A DNA stretch of 64,000 bases from Streptomyces sp. CC228A (GTDB taxonomy: Bacteria > Actinomycetota > Actinomycetes > Streptomycetales > Streptomycetaceae): positions 1 through 64,000 of the forward strand of contig NZ_JAJPUI010000004.1 in the NCBI RefSeq assembly GCF_021390935.1, written 5' to 3'. Under the pieces are notes generated by a model, which was given only the letters and a program-made list of their open reading frames with translations, had not been told where the DNA came from and did not search any database. The position numbers and the translations under genes were made by a program. Positions 1-8,861 of this stretch are shown piece after piece (position 1 is the first letter of the stretch; the number at the start of each line of letters is the position of its first letter).

Positions 1-878
1 GCGTCCTCCAGCGCGAGCGTCGTCCCCGCGCCGGTCGAGTAGTGCGTGGTGTGGGCGGCGTCCCCGAGCAGCACCACGTTGCCGTGGTGCCAGGCGCGGT
101 TGGTGAGCGTGCGGAAGGCCCGCCAGCGCACCGCGCCGCCGCCCTCGTCGCCGGCGATCAGCGGATGCCCGTCGAGCAGCTCCGCGAAGTGCCGCTCCAG
201 CAGGGCCAATGCGGCGTCCGCGCCGAGCCGGTCCAGCCCGAGGCCCCGCCACGTCTCGGGCCCGCACTCGACGACGCAGGTGGAGCGGTCGCCGCTGAAC
301 CCGTAGCCGTAGGCCCAGATCCAGCCGTGCTCCGTCTCGGTGAAGGCGAAGCCGAACGCGTCGAGGACCTTGGTCGTGCCGAGCCACGCGTACCGGTTGC
401 GGCCGGTGCGCACCTGAGGGCCGAAGCGCGGCGCGAGGCTCTGCCGGAGGCGGCTGCCGGCCCCGTCCGCGGCCACGACCAGGTCCGCGCCCCGCAGCAG
501 GGGGCTGTCGGCGTCGGCGACCTCCTGCTCGTACACGAGGCGCACCCCCAGGGCGCGCGCCCGCTCGGCCAGCAGCGCGAGCAGCCGGTGGCGGCCGATG
601 CCGAAGCCCTCGTCGCCGCGGTGCACCGTGCGGTGGCCGCGCACGAGCGCGACGCCGTCGCTCCACCGCACCGAGGCCGCCTCGACGGCCCGCGCGGACT
701 CCGGGTCGCCGGCGCGGAGCCGCTCCAGCAGCCCGCCCCAGTAGGTCACGCCCCAGCCGTACGTGGAGCCCGCCGGGTCGCGTTCGACGACGGTGATGTC
801 ATGGGACGGGTCCTGCAGCTTCATCAGCACGGAGAAGTACAGCCCGGCGGGCCCCCCGCCGACACAGACGATCTTCAT
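1..878 (-). CDS. FAD-dependent monooxygenase, salicylyl-CoA 5-hydroxylase-like (3' end outside window)
   Basis: About 292 codons are present. The start codon ATG is at 878, and the stop lies beyond the left edge. The protein opens with MKIVCVGGGPAGLYFSVLMK, a Rossmann dinucleotide-binding motif for FAD. The far end of the visible part reads GDAAHTTHYSTGAGT, the second FAD-binding motif of group A flavin monooxygenases, followed by LALEDA. The frame at the left edge matches the frame at the start. The N-terminal style (GGGPAGLYFS, then TYGWGVTYW further on) is that of salicylyl-CoA or anthraniloyl-CoA hydroxylases, which add OH to a CoA-linked aromatic ring using NAD(P)H and O2. Some relatives carry a second oxidoreductase domain at the C terminus, which cannot be judged here. 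The exact substrate is inference. Confidence 0.8.
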   Translation of the reverse strand, partial: MKIVCVGGGPAGLYFSVLMKLQDPSHDITVVERDPAGSTYGWGVTYWGGLLERLRAGDPESARAVEAASVRWSDGVALVRGHRTVHRGDEGFGIGRHRLLALLAERARALGVRLVYEQEVADADSPLLRGADLVVAADGAGSRLRQSLAPRFGPQVRTGRNRYAWLGTTKVLDAFGFAFTETEHGWIWAYGYGFSGDRSTCVVECGPETWRGLGLDRLGADAALALLERHFAELLDGHPLIAGDEGGGAVRWRAFRTLTNRAWHHGNVVLLGDAAHTTHYSTGAGTTLALED

Positions 879-1011
879 GTGCGGCCCTTCGGTAGCGCTG
901 TGCGTCCGATTCGTCGCGCACGGTAGCATCTGCCCGCGCGATGTCGGTGAGGCGCGCTAGCGTGTGGGGAGTGGTGGTCGAGAACCCACATGGCATACAG
1001 AAGTGTGGATC

Positions 1012-1248
1012 ATGAGCGTGACCAACGTGGACCTGGACGACGATGTACTCGCCGAGGCCGCGAGGCTCCTCGGTACGAAGACGAAGAAGGACACGATCAA
1101 CACGGCGCTTCTGGAGGTGATAAGGCGCTACCGCAGGCGCGCCGCGTGGGAACGCGTCGGCGAACGTGCCGCCCGTGGCGACTTCGACCAGCTGCGCCGA
1201 GACTGGGAGGCCCGCAAGGCCGCGCAGCACGGGAGCAGTGAGACGTGA
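1012..1248 (+). CDS. VapB-type antitoxin
   Basis: A 78-residue protein beginning MSVTNVDLDDDVLAEAARLL. It has the short ribbon-helix-helix-like N terminus seen in VapB/DUF2191 antitoxins (VDLDDDVLAEAARLLGTKTKKDTINTAL), followed by a basic/helical tail (IRRYRRR) that would contact the toxin. The ATG at 1012 was chosen because it puts the DNA-binding segment at the N terminus; an upstream in-frame start at 964 would add 16 unconvincing residues. The stop TGA overlaps the GTG of the next gene by four bases (GTGA), the usual coupling of antitoxin and toxin. The expected role is to neutralise the PIN toxin and autorepress the operon through DNA binding. Confidence 0.82.
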   Translation: MSVTNVDLDDDVLAEAARLLGTKTKKDTINTALLEVIRRYRRRAAWERVGERAARGDFDQLRRDWEARKAAQHGSSET

Positions 1249-1661
1249 TCACGTACCTCCTCGACACCAGCGCTTACGTTCACCTGACGGGTGATCCCGC
1301 CGCGCGGCGTCGATGGGACGCCGAGATCGAGACCGGCGCTGTCGGGATGTGCGAAGCCACCCGTACGGAGATTCTCTACAGCGCCACCGGCCTCACACAC
1401 AGGGATGAGACCGACGAGGAGCTGGAAGAGCTCTTCGAGCCGGTGCGCGTCCCCAAGGACGCCTGGCGCTGGGCCGGCAGCGCCCAGTACAAGTTGACCC
1501 AGCGGGGGCAGCATCGCGCGGCGGGGGTGGTCGACCTGCTCCTGTGCGCCACGGCCGTGCACCACGGCCTGGTCGTCCTGCACCGCGACGACGACTTCGC
1601 CACGGTCTCCCGGGTCCTCAAGGACGTCGAGCAGGAGGACGTGCGGCGCCTCGACGGCTGA
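1245..1661 (+). CDS. VapC-type PIN-domain ribonuclease toxin
   Basis: A 138-residue PIN-domain protein. The acidic metal-binding residues of the family are all visible: D7 in MITYLLDTSAYVHL, E42 in ATRTEILYS, D97 in AAGVVDLLLCATA and the D115-D117 cluster in HRDDDFATV. All four acidic positions are intact, so the enzyme should be an active Mg-dependent endoribonuclease, which in known VapC toxins cleaves tRNA or rRNA. It starts with GTG overlapping the stop of the antitoxin gene, and no separate ribosome-binding site is needed. The RNA target cannot be told from sequence. The pair sits between a catabolic monooxygenase and a GntR regulator. Confidence 0.88.
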   Translation: MITYLLDTSAYVHLTGDPAARRRWDAEIETGAVGMCEATRTEILYSATGLTHRDETDEELEELFEPVRVPKDAWRWAGSAQYKLTQRGQHRAAGVVDLLLCATAVHHGLVVLHRDDDFATVSRVLKDVEQEDVRRLDG

Positions 1662-1673
1662 GGGCGCGGCGCG

Positions 1674-2303
1674 TCAGGCGCGCGGTGCGCAGCCCAGGAC
1701 ATGGGCCTTGACCAGGCTGCCGATCGCCGGGTCCCGGCGGCGGAACGCGTCCACCAGCTCCTGGTGCTCCTCCGCGTACTCCTTCTGGACCGTGCCCAGC
1801 CAGCGGATCGACAGCGCCGTGAACACCTCGATGCCGAGGCCCTCCCAGGTGTGCAGCAGGACCGCGTTGCGGGCCGCCCGCACCAGCTCCCGGTGGAACG
1901 CCACGGTGTGCCGCACCTGCGCCGTGCCGTCCCCCCGGGCGTCCGCCTCGTACAGCGCCGCCACGTGCGGCTCCAGCGCCGAGCAGTCGTCCGCCAGGCG
2001 CCCGGCCGCCAGCTCCGCCGCGATCTGCTCCAGGCCGGCCCGCACCGGGTACGACTCCTCCAGGTCCGCCGCCGTGAGGTTGCGGACCCGCACCCCCTTG
2101 TTGGGCGCCGACTCGATCAGCCGCAGCGACTCCAGCTCGCGCAGCGCCTCGCGGACGGGCGTCTGGCTCACCTGGAGCTCCGTCGCGATCCGCCGCTCCA
2201 CGATCCGCTCGCCCGGCTTCCAGCGGCCGCTGACGATCCCCTCCACGATGTGCTCGCGGATCTGCTCGCGCAGCGAGTGCACGACGGGGGGCGGGGTGGT
2301 CAT
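1674..2303 (-). CDS. GntR-family transcriptional regulator, FadR/FCD subfamily
   Basis: A 209-residue protein. Residues about 10-75 form a winged helix: LREQIREHIVEG, WKPGERIVERRIATEL and SQTPVREALRELESLRLI are classic GntR signatures. The rest is an all-helical FCD ligand-binding domain with metal/ligand-type histidines (HVAALYEADARGD, HTVAFHRELVRAA). The ATG at 2303 is preceded by GAAGGAG at good spacing. An in-frame extension upstream to 2450 would run through a tandem repeat and is not credible. FCD regulators usually bind small organic acids and control the adjacent catabolic or transport gene. Here the candidates are the flavin monooxygenase further along, or its own promoter, which carries three identical palindromes. 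Confidence 0.9.
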   Translation of the reverse strand: MTTPPPVVHSLREQIREHIVEGIVSGRWKPGERIVERRIATELQVSQTPVREALRELESLRLIESAPNKGVRVRNLTAADLEESYPVRAGLEQIAAELAAGRLADDCSALEPHVAALYEADARGDGTAQVRHTVAFHRELVRAARNAVLLHTWEGLGIEVFTALSIRWLGTVQKEYAEEHQELVDAFRRRDPAIGSLVKAHVLGCAPRA

Positions 2304-2342
2304 GGAGGGGACTCCTTCGCTGATGCCGGTGAGGCCATTATT

Positions 2343-2448
2343 CCGCCCTGGGTGACCGGCCGGTACGACGGCGCCCCCGCCCTGGGTGACCGGCCGGTAC
2401 GACGGCGCCCCCGCCCTGGGTGACCGGCCGGTACGACGGCGCCCCCGC
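2343..2448. repeat. Three tandem 34-bp repeats, each with a perfect 10-bp palindrome
   Basis: The unit CCCTGGGTGACCGGCCGGTA plus 14 more bases occurs three times back to back, starting at 2346, 2380 and 2414, with no mismatch that I can see across the copies. Each contains ACCGGCCGGT, a perfect palindrome, at 2355-2364, 2389-2398 and 2423-2432. The array lies 40-145 bases upstream of the GntR start and immediately beyond the sucB stop, so it is placed to act as a multi-site operator for the regulator. Alternatively it is an expansion of a transcription-termination element. Confidence 0.9.
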
Positions 2449-2502
2449 ACCGGTCGAGTGCCGGGCGGGGGCGCCGAGTTGCCGTGCGCGAGGAGCGCGG
2501 TC

Positions 2503-4320
2503 CTACAGGCCGAGGTCGACCTCGAACTCGCCGGCCTCCAGGATCGCCTTGACCGCCGAGAGGTAGCGGGCGGCGTCCGCGCCGTCCACCAGGCGGTGGT
2601 CGTAGGACAGCGTCAGGTACGTCATGTGGCGCACGGCGATGGTCTCGCCGAGCTCCGGGTGGTCCACGACGACCGGGCGCTTGACCGTGGCGCCGATGCC
2701 CAGGATGGCGACCTGGTTCGGCGGCACGATGACCGTGTCGAACAGCGCGCCGCGCGAGCCGGTGTTGCTGATCGTGAAGGTCGCGCCGGACAGCTCGTCC
2801 GGGGTGATCTTGCTGGCCCGGACCTTGCCCGCCAGGTCGGCGGTGGCCTTGGCGATGCCCGCGATGTTGAGGTCGCCGGCGTTCTTGATGACCGGCGTCA
2901 TCAGACCCTTCTCGGAGTCCACGGCGATGCCGATGCTCTCCGAGTCGAAGTACGTGATGGTGCCCTCGGCGTCGTTGATCCGGGCGTTGATGACCGGGTA
3001 CGCCTTCAGCGCCTGGGCCGCCGCCTTGACGAAGAACGGCATCGGGGACAGCTTCACGCCCTCGCGGGCCGCGAACGCGTCCTTGGCGCGGGCGCGCAGC
3101 CGCATCAGCTTGGTGATGTCGACCTCGACGACGGAGGACAGCTGCGCCTGCTCGTGCAGCGCCTTCATCATGTTGTCGCCGATGACCTTGCGCATGCGGG
3201 TCATCTTGACGGTCTGGCCGCGCAGCGGGGAGACCTCCAGCGCCGGGGCCTTGGCGGCGGGCGCGGCCTGGGCGGCGGCCGGAGCCGGGGCGGCGGCGGA
3301 CTTCGCGGCCTCGGCGGCGGCGAGGACGTCCTGCTTGCGGATGCGGCCGCCGACGCCGGTGCCCTTGACGCTGCCGAGGTCGACGCCGTGCTCCGAGGCG
3401 AGCTTGCGCACCAGCGGGGTCACGTACGCACCCTCGTCGGTGGCGCGGGCGGCGGCCGGGGCCTGGGCGGCCGGGGCGGGGGCCTGGGCGGGCGCCGGGG
3501 CCGGAGCGGCGGGGGCCGGCGCCTGAGCCGGGGCAGCCTGGGCCGGGGCGGCCTGGGCGGGCGCCGGGGCCTGGGCGGCCGGAGCGGCAGCCGGGGCCGG
3601 AGCCTCCTGGGCCGGGGCGGCCGGGGCCTCCTGGGCGGGGGCAGGGGCGGGGGCCGCGGGAGCCGGGGCGGCGGCCGGAGCCGCACCCGCGGCGCCGATG
3701 ACGCCCAGCTTGGCGCCCACCTCCGCGGTCTCGTCCTCGCCCACCGTGATCTCCAGCAGCACACCGGAGGCGGGGGCGGGGATCTCGGTGTCGACCTTGT
3801 CGGTGGAGACCTCCAGCAGCGGCTCGTCGGCGTCGACGCTGTCGCCGACGGCCTTCAGCCAGCGGGTGACGGTGCCCTCGGTGACCGACTCGCCCAGCGC
3901 GGGCAGCGTGACGTCGGTGCCCTGGGCGCCGCCGGACGGGGCGGCCGGTGCCTCGGCGGCGGGCGCCGGGGCGGCCGCGGCCTCCTGGGCCGGGGCGGGG
4001 GCCGCCTCCTGGGCGGGGGCCTCCTGCGCCGGGGCGGGGGCGGCCTCCTGGGCGGGGGCCGGGGCCTCGGCGGGCGCGCCCGTGCCGTCGTCGATGACGG
4101 CGAGCTCGGCGCCGACCTCGACGGTCTCGTCCTCGGCGACCTTGATGTGGGACAGGACACCCGAGGCGGGGGCGGGGATCTCGGTGTCGACCTTGTCGGT
4201 GGAGACCTCGAGCAGCGGCTCGTCGGCCTCGACGCGCTCACCCTCGGCCTTCAGCCAGCGGGTGACGGTGCCCTCGGTGACGCTCTCGCCGAGCGCCGGC
4301 AGGGTTACGGAAACCGGCAT
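2503..4320 (-). CDS. sucB: 2-oxo acid dehydrogenase E2: dihydrolipoyl acyltransferase with two lipoyl domains
   Basis: A 605-residue protein with the complete E2 layout. Lipoyl domain 1 spans residues 2-77 (lipoyl lysine K43 in [10 protein letters not shown]). An Ala/Pro/Glu-rich swinging linker follows, then lipoyl domain 2 at about 136-210 (K175, same motif) and a second long linker. A peripheral-subunit-binding domain lies at about 299-337 ([15 protein letters not shown]), and the catalytic acyltransferase core runs to the end with H575 and D579 in SYDHRLVDG. It transfers the acyl group from E1 to CoA. In Actinobacteria this gene, often named sucB or dlaT, serves the pyruvate complex and the mixed pyruvate/oxoglutarate supercomplex, so the succinyl name is uncertain. 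It lies 59 bases downstream of lpdA, its E3 partner, on the same strand. Confidence 0.95.
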   Translation of the reverse strand: MPVSVTLPALGESVTEGTVTRWLKAEGERVEADEPLLEVSTDKVDTEIPAPASGVLSHIKVAEDETVEVGAELAVIDDGTGAPAEAPAPAQEAAPAPAQEAPAQEAAPAPAQEAAAAPAPAAEAPAAPSGGAQGTDVTLPALGESVTEGTVTRWLKAVGDSVDADEPLLEVSTDKVDTEIPAPASGVLLEITVGEDETAEVGAKLGVIGAAGAAPAAAPAPAAPAPAPAQEAPAAPAQEAPAPAAAPAAQAPAPAQAAPAQAAPAQAPAPAAPAPAPAQAPAPAAQAPAAARATDEGAYVTPLVRKLASEHGVDLGSVKGTGVGGRIRKQDVLAAAEAAKSAAAPAPAAAQAAPAAKAPALEVSPLRGQTVKMTRMRKVIGDNMMKALHEQAQLSSVVEVDITKLMRLRARAKDAFAAREGVKLSPMPFFVKAAAQALKAYPVINARINDAEGTITYFDSESIGIAVDSEKGLMTPVIKNAGDLNIAGIAKATADLAGKVRASKITPDELSGATFTISNTGSRGALFDTVIVPPNQVAILGIGATVKRPVVVDHPELGETIAVRHMTYLTLSYDHRLVDGADAARYLSAVKAILEAGEFEVDLGL

Positions 4321-4379
4321 GGTTTCACTAGCTCCTAACAGATCTGTGCGGTAAGTGGTCGCGCCCGGTGACTGGTGCG

Positions 4380-5768
4380 TCAGTCGTGGGAGTGGAGGGG
4401 CTTGCCGGCCAGCGCCAGGTGGGCCTCCCCGAGGGCCTCGTTCTGCGTCGGGTGCGCGTGGATGAGCTGGGCCACCTCGGCCGGCAGCGCCTCCCAGTTG
4501 TAGATGAGCTGCGCCTCGCCGACCTGCTCGCCCATGCGGTCACCGACCATGTGGACGCCGACCACGGCACCGTCCTTGACCTGGACGAGCTTGATCTCGC
4601 CCGCGGTCTTCAGGATCTTGCTCTTGCCGTTGCCCGCGAGGTTGTACTTCAGGGCGACGACCTTGTCCGCACCGTAGATCTCCTTGGCCTTGGCCTCGGT
4701 GATGCCCACGGAGGCGACCTCGGGGTGGCAGTACGTCACCCGGGGCACGCCGTCGTAGTCCACCGGGACCGGGTTCAGACCGGCCAGCCGCTCCGCCACC
4801 AGGATGCCCTCCGCGAAGCCGACGTGCGCGAGCTGCAGCGTCGGGACGAGGTCGCCCACCGCCGAGATCGTCGGCACGTTGGTGCGCATGTACTCGTCGA
4901 CCAGGACGTAGCCGCGGTCCATGGCGACGCCCTGCTCCTCGTAGCCGAGGCCCGCGGAGACCGGGCCGCGGCCGATCGCGACCAGCAGCACCTCCGCCTC
5001 GAAGGTCTTGCCGTCCGCCAGGGTCACCTTCACACCGCTGTCGGTGTACTCGGCGCTCTGGAAGAAGGTGCCGAGGTTGAACTTGATGCCGCGCTTGCGG
5101 AACGCGCGCTCAAGAAGCTTGGAGCTGTTCTCGTCCTCGACCGGCACGAGGTGCTTGAGCCCCTCGATGATCGTGACGTCGGTGCCGAAGGACTTCCAGG
5201 CGGAGGCGAACTCGACGCCGATGACACCGCCGCCGAGGATGATCGCGGACTCCGGGACCCGGTCCAGGACCAGCGCGTGGTCCGAGGAGAGGATGCGGTT
5301 GCCGTCGATCTCCAGACCCGGCAGCGACTTCGGCACGGAGCCGGTGGCGAGCAGGACGTGGCGGCCCTCGATGCGCCGCCCGTCCACGTCGACGGAGGTG
5401 GGGGAGGACAGCCGGCCCTCGCCCTCGATGTAGGTCACCTTGCGGGAGGCGACCAGACCCTGCAGGCCCTTGTACAGGCCGCTGATCACGTCGTCCTTGT
5501 ACGTGTGGACGCCCTTGATGTCGATGCCCTCGAACACGGCCTTGACACCGAACTGGTCCGCCTCGCGGGCCTGGTCGGCGACCTCACCGGCGTGGAGCAG
5601 GGCCTTGGTGGGGATGCAGCCGCGGTGCAGGCAGGTGCCGCCCAGCTTGTCCTTCTCGATGAGTGCGACGTCCAGGCCAAGCTGCGCGCCCCGCAGGGCC
5701 GCGGCATAGCCGCCACTACCACCGCCGAGGATCACTAGGTCGAAAACGGTGCTGGCGTCGTTCGCCAC
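4380..5768 (-). CDS. lpdA: Dihydrolipoamide dehydrogenase (E3)
   Basis: A 462-residue flavoprotein disulfide reductase. It shows the FAD-binding motif GGGSGG near residue 15 and the redox-active disulfide C46/C51 in [12 protein letters not shown]. The NAD-binding motif [11 protein letters not shown] follows, then the second FAD motif ISAVGD, and the C-terminal dimerisation domain carries H439-P-T-Q-N-E444, the proton relay. It reoxidises lipoyl groups on E2, making NADH. The GTG start at 5768 was chosen because GGAGGA sits about 8 bases upstream; an ATG at 5782 would place the ribosome-binding site inside the gene. sucB follows 59 bases on, so the two probably form an operon supplying E2 and E3. 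Confidence 0.96.
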   Translation of the reverse strand: MANDASTVFDLVILGGGSGGYAAALRGAQLGLDVALIEKDKLGGTCLHRGCIPTKALLHAGEVADQAREADQFGVKAVFEGIDIKGVHTYKDDVISGLYKGLQGLVASRKVTYIEGEGRLSSPTSVDVDGRRIEGRHVLLATGSVPKSLPGLEIDGNRILSSDHALVLDRVPESAIILGGGVIGVEFASAWKSFGTDVTIIEGLKHLVPVEDENSSKLLERAFRKRGIKFNLGTFFQSAEYTDSGVKVTLADGKTFEAEVLLVAIGRGPVSAGLGYEEQGVAMDRGYVLVDEYMRTNVPTISAVGDLVPTLQLAHVGFAEGILVAERLAGLNPVPVDYDGVPRVTYCHPEVASVGITEAKAKEIYGADKVVALKYNLAGNGKSKILKTAGEIKLVQVKDGAVVGVHMVGDRMGEQVGEAQLIYNWEALPAEVAQLIHAHPTQNEALGEAHLALAGKPLHSHD

Positions 5769-6010
5769 GTCACGTCCTCCATGCATGTGCGCCGGTCGCC
5801 GGTCCTCAGTGACCTGCGGCGGCTGGTGTTCGGCCGCTGTCGATGTTCGGCCCTGTGGTGGGGGCCCTGTCCTGCCGGTCACCCATCTTCGCACTAGTCG
5901 GCCCACGCCGGGACGCGGGGCCGGGTCCTGAGACGGAGGATGATCCACCACCCGAGGTGGGGGCGGCGTACGCACGTACGGATTTCGTCGAGAGCGAACG
6001 GGGCGCCCAT

Positions 6011-6049
6011 GGCGAAGGCCCCGGACGGGTGACGTCCGGGGCCTCCGCC
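6011..6049 (-). terminator. Hairpin terminator downstream of pepA
   Basis: GGCCCCGGAC (6017-6026) pairs perfectly with GTCCGGGGCC (6034-6043) around a 7-base loop. The stem extends outward by five more pairs with one mismatch. No T-run is present, as is usual in Streptomyces. Confidence 0.75.
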
Positions 6050-6090
6050 CACGCTGCGGCCCGTACGGGCGGCTCGGCCGCGGGCCCCGT

Positions 6091-6119
6091 GCTGCCGGCC
6101 TGTCGAACAGGCCGGCAGC
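6091..6119 (-). terminator. Second, very stable hairpin downstream of pepA
   Basis: GCTGCCGGCCTGT (6091-6103) is perfectly complementary to ACAGGCCGGCAGC (6107-6119) around a CGA loop. It is the first hairpin met by RNA polymerase leaving pepA. The next one is 40 bases further on, so the pair forms a double terminator between pepA and lpdA. Confidence 0.8.
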
Positions 6120-6167
6120 CCTCCCCAGGGCGGTGTGCGTCAAGCCGTACGCGGTGCCGGTGCGGGG

Positions 6168-7688
6168 TCAGCCGAGGTCGCCCGCCGCGGTGCGCTCCGC
6201 CAGCCGCACGAGGGTCCGCACGGACGAGCCCGTGCCGCCCTTCGGGGTGTAGCCGAAGGGGCCGCCCTCGTTGAAGGCGGGGCCCGCGATGTCCAGGTGG
6301 GCCCAGGTGATCCCCTCGCCGACGAACTCCTTCAGGAACAGGCCGGCCACCAGGCCGCCGCCCATCCGCTCGCCCATGTTGGCGATGTCGGCGGTCGGCG
6401 AGTCCATGCCCTTGCGCAGGTCCGCCGGCAGCGGCATCGGCCACGACTGCTCGCCGACCTCCTCCGCGACCTCGTGGATCGCGGTGCGGTAGGCGTCGTC
6501 GTTCGCCATGATGCCGAAGGTGCGGCTGCCCAGCGCCACCATCATCGCGCCGGTGAGGGTGGCCACGTCCACGATCGCGTCCGGGTGCTCCTCGGAGGCG
6601 CGGGTGATCGCGTCGGCCAGGACCAGGCGGCCCTCGGCGTCGGTGTTCAGCACCTCGACCGTCTTGCCGCTGTACATGCGCAGCACGTCGCCGGGGCGGG
6701 TGGCCGAGCCGGACGGCATGTTCTCGGCGAGCGCCAGCCAGCCGGTGACGTTGACGGGCAGGCCGAGGCGGGCGGCCGCGACGACGGCGGCGAACACGGC
6801 GGCGGCGCCGCTCATGTCGCACTTCATCGTCTCGTTGTGGCCGGCCGGCTTCAGGGAGATGCCGCCGGAGTCGTACGTGATGCCCTTGCCGACCAGGGCG
6901 AGGGTCCGCTGCGCCTCCGGGTGCGTGTAGGCGATCCGGACCAGGCGCGGCGGGTTCTGGGAGCCGGCGCCGACGCCGAGGATGCCGCCGTAGCCGCCCT
7001 TGGCGAGCGCCTTCTCGTCGAGGACCTGCACCTTGAGGCCGTTCTCCTTGCCGGCCGCGGTGGCGACGGCGGCGAACGCCTCGGGAGTCAGGTCGTTCGG
7101 CGGGGTGTTGATGAGGTCGCGGGCCCGGTTGACCTCCTCGGCCAGCACGAGCGCGCGCTCGGCAGCCGCCTTGTACGCCTTGTCGCGGGGCTTGCCGCCG
7201 AGCAGCGCCACCTCCGCCAGGGGGCCCTTCGCGTCCTTGCCCCGGTCCTGGTACGCGGTGAAGGCGTACGCGCCGAGCAGCGCGCCCTCCGCGACGGCCT
7301 GCGCGTCCTCCGGGGAGTCGACGGGCAGCCCGAACGCGGCCTTCTTCGTGCCGTGCAGGGCGCGGGCGGCCGCACCGGCGGCGCGGCGCAGCGTCTCCCG
7401 CGGGAACGCCGCGTCCTTCTCGGGCACCTGGCCGAGGCCGACGGCCAGCACGAGCGGGGCCTTCACGCCGTCCGGGGAGGGCAGCTTGACGACCTCACCC
7501 TCGGCACCTGACGCACCGAGGGTCTCCAGGACGGTGGCGAGCTTTCCGTCGAACGCCGCGTCCACGGCCTCGGCGCCGGGCGCGGCGACGAGCCCCTTCC
7601 CGCCGTCGGCGGGCTTGGCGACACCGACGACGAGGGCGTCCGCGCGCAGCGTCGCAGCCCCGGCGGTGCTGAGAGTGAGAGCAGTCAC
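6168..7688 (-). CDS. pepA: Leucyl aminopeptidase (M17)
   Basis: A 506-residue M17 aminopeptidase. The N-terminal macro-like domain (residues 1 to about 170) is followed by the catalytic domain with GKGITYDSGGISLKP, SGAAAVFAAV and the family signature NTDAEGRLVLADA. These supply the two-zinc site and the catalytic arginine. It removes N-terminal residues from cytosolic peptides and may, as in other bacteria, also act in Cys-Gly turnover. The GTG at 7688 (VTALTLSTAG) was chosen because Streptomyces homologues begin there and GGAAGCGAG lies upstream. An ATG at 7718 is the alternative. It is a stand-alone transcription unit bounded by the double terminator at 6011-6119. Confidence 0.94.
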   Translation of the reverse strand: MTALTLSTAGAATLRADALVVGVAKPADGGKGLVAAPGAEAVDAAFDGKLATVLETLGASGAEGEVVKLPSPDGVKAPLVLAVGLGQVPEKDAAFPRETLRRAAGAAARALHGTKKAAFGLPVDSPEDAQAVAEGALLGAYAFTAYQDRGKDAKGPLAEVALLGGKPRDKAYKAAAERALVLAEEVNRARDLINTPPNDLTPEAFAAVATAAGKENGLKVQVLDEKALAKGGYGGILGVGAGSQNPPRLVRIAYTHPEAQRTLALVGKGITYDSGGISLKPAGHNETMKCDMSGAAAVFAAVVAAARLGLPVNVTGWLALAENMPSGSATRPGDVLRMYSGKTVEVLNTDAEGRLVLADAITRASEEHPDAIVDVATLTGAMMVALGSRTFGIMANDDAYRTAIHEVAEEVGEQSWPMPLPADLRKGMDSPTADIANMGERMGGGLVAGLFLKEFVGEGITWAHLDIAGPAFNEGGPFGYTPKGGTGSSVRTLVRLAERTAAGDLG

Positions 7689-7894
7689 GGTGGTGAGATC
7701 TCGCTTCCGTTGAGTCATATGAGCGGTCGAGGGGTGGGCCGACCGTGCCCGCCGCATCGTAGACGGGCTTGCCAGGGCGTCACGGGGCGGCCCGGATGGA
7801 GCAGGGCTGAGCCTACGCGTGCCCGTCCGACTCGTTCAGGGGGCCGGATGTTCACTCTTCCGCGGTGTCTGCTTCATGCCGGACGGATAGGCCC

Positions 7895-7920
7895 CGCGCG
7901 GCCCCGGCCGGGGCCGCGCG
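7895..7920 (-). terminator. Perfect 26-bp palindrome downstream of cobS
   Basis: Positions 7895-7907 and 7908-7920 are exact inverted copies (CGCGCGGCCCCGG and its complement) with no unpaired centre. Such a GC palindrome lies 68 bases past the cobS stop and is the likely terminator of the cobalamin genes. The rest of 7689-7987 shows no gene. Confidence 0.65.
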
Positions 7921-7987
7921 CTCCTCGCCGTGCCGGGCGCGCGGCCGGCGCTCCGGCGGAGGAGTGCCCGGCCGGCCGGCAGGCGGG

Positions 7988-8806
7988 CTAACCGAGCGTC
8001 AGCGCGACCAGCGCCGCCGTCGCCGCGGTCTCCGCGACCGCGCCGAACACGTCCCCGGTCACCCCGCCGAACCGGCGCACGCAGCGGCGCAGCAGCACCT
8101 CCGCCGCGACCAGCGCCACCAGGGCGGCCAGCACGTGCCGCACCGCGTCGTACGCCCCCGGCAGCGCGGCACCGGCCGCCGCGCACCCGGCGAGCACCAC
8201 CGCGGCGGCCGTGAGCGCGGCCCGCGGCGGGACGGTGCCCGCGACCACCGCGCCGAGCCCTTCCGGCCGCGCCGCGGGGACCGCGGTACGGGAGGCCAGG
8301 GTGAGCGCCAGCCGGGCGGCGGTGCCCGCGAGCACCGCGGCGACCGCGCCGCGCGCCCACCCCTGCCCGTACAGCTCGTACAGCGCGGCGACCTGGGCGA
8401 GCAGGCACAGCACCAGGGTGAGGACCCCGAACGGGCCGATGTCGGACTGCTTCATGATGCGCAGCGCGTCCTCGGCGGGCCTGCCGCTGCCCAGTCCGTC
8501 GGCGGTGTCCGCGAGGCCGTCCAGGTGCAGGCCCCGGGTCAGCAGCGCCGGCACCGCGACCGCCGCGACGGCGGCGAGCAGCGGCCCCGCACCGAGCACC
8601 AGCAGCAGCCCGCCGGCGGCCGCCGCGCACAGGCCCACCACCAGCCCCGCGACGGGGGCGCACAGCATTCCGGCCCGGGCGGCCTCCCGGTCCCAGCGGG
8701 CGACGCGCGCGGGCAGCACCGTGAGGGTGCCGAAGGCGAAACGCAGGCCGTGGAGGCGCGCGGGGGCGGGGGAAGTCGTCACCGCGCGCACAGTAGTCGC
8801 TGTCAC
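7988..8806 (-). CDS. cobS: Adenosylcobinamide-GDP ribazoletransferase (cobalamin synthase)
   Basis: A membrane protein of about 272 residues. It carries the CobS signature LLTRGLHLDGLADTADGLGS, whose aspartates bind Mg2+, and KQSDIGPFGVLTLVL, within a protein of about six hydrophobic segments. It joins alpha-ribazole (phosphate) to adenosylcobinamide-GDP, the last assembly step of coenzyme B12. The GTG at 8806 was chosen because GGAGGG sits six bases upstream. GTG codons at 8791 and 8782 are alternatives, and an ATG at 8863 would overlap the divergent gene. cobT and cobU on the same strand complete the nucleotide-loop branch. Confidence 0.9.
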   Translation of the reverse strand: MTATTVRAVTTSPAPARLHGLRFAFGTLTVLPARVARWDREAARAGMLCAPVAGLVVGLCAAAAGGLLLVLGAGPLLAAVAAVAVPALLTRGLHLDGLADTADGLGSGRPAEDALRIMKQSDIGPFGVLTLVLCLLAQVAALYELYGQGWARGAVAAVLAGTAARLALTLASRTAVPAARPEGLGAVVAGTVPPRAALTAAAVVLAGCAAAGAALPGAYDAVRHVLAALVALVAAEVLLRRCVRRFGGVTGDVFGAVAETAATAALVALTLG

Positions 8807-8861
8807 CCGCCGCCCTCCGCCGGTAAATTGCGCGTACTGCCGCAAAAGGGACGGAGGTGGC

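Larger units (their letters stand above)
5769..6167. other. Intergenic region: lpdA promoter side plus pepA terminators
   Basis: These 399 bases hold no gene. The right part carries two strong hairpins that end pepA transcription (listed separately). The left part, upstream of lpdA, contains CGTACG at 5967-5972 and again at 5975-5980 separated by CA. That compact repeated palindrome could be a regulatory site for lpdA-sucB. No clear -35/-10 pair was identified. Confidence 0.5.

Noticed and set aside
42..926. Long open frame on the plus strand over the flavin monooxygenase
   Set aside because: It is the antisense image of the minus-strand gene. Composition is Arg/Ala/Gly-rich with no domain, while the minus strand gives complete FAD motifs.
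2343..2448. CRISPR-like array
   Set aside because: Three units abut directly with no spacer sequence.
2386..4338. 650-codon frame on the plus strand over sucB
   Set aside because: Gly/Arg/Leu repetitive antisense image of the Ala/Pro linkers of the acyltransferase. The minus strand has lipoyl and catalytic motifs.
5967..5980. Definite operator for lpdA
   Set aside because: CGTACG-CA-CGTACG is notable, but GTAC-containing hexamers are frequent in GC-rich intergenic DNA and no regulator is adjacent.
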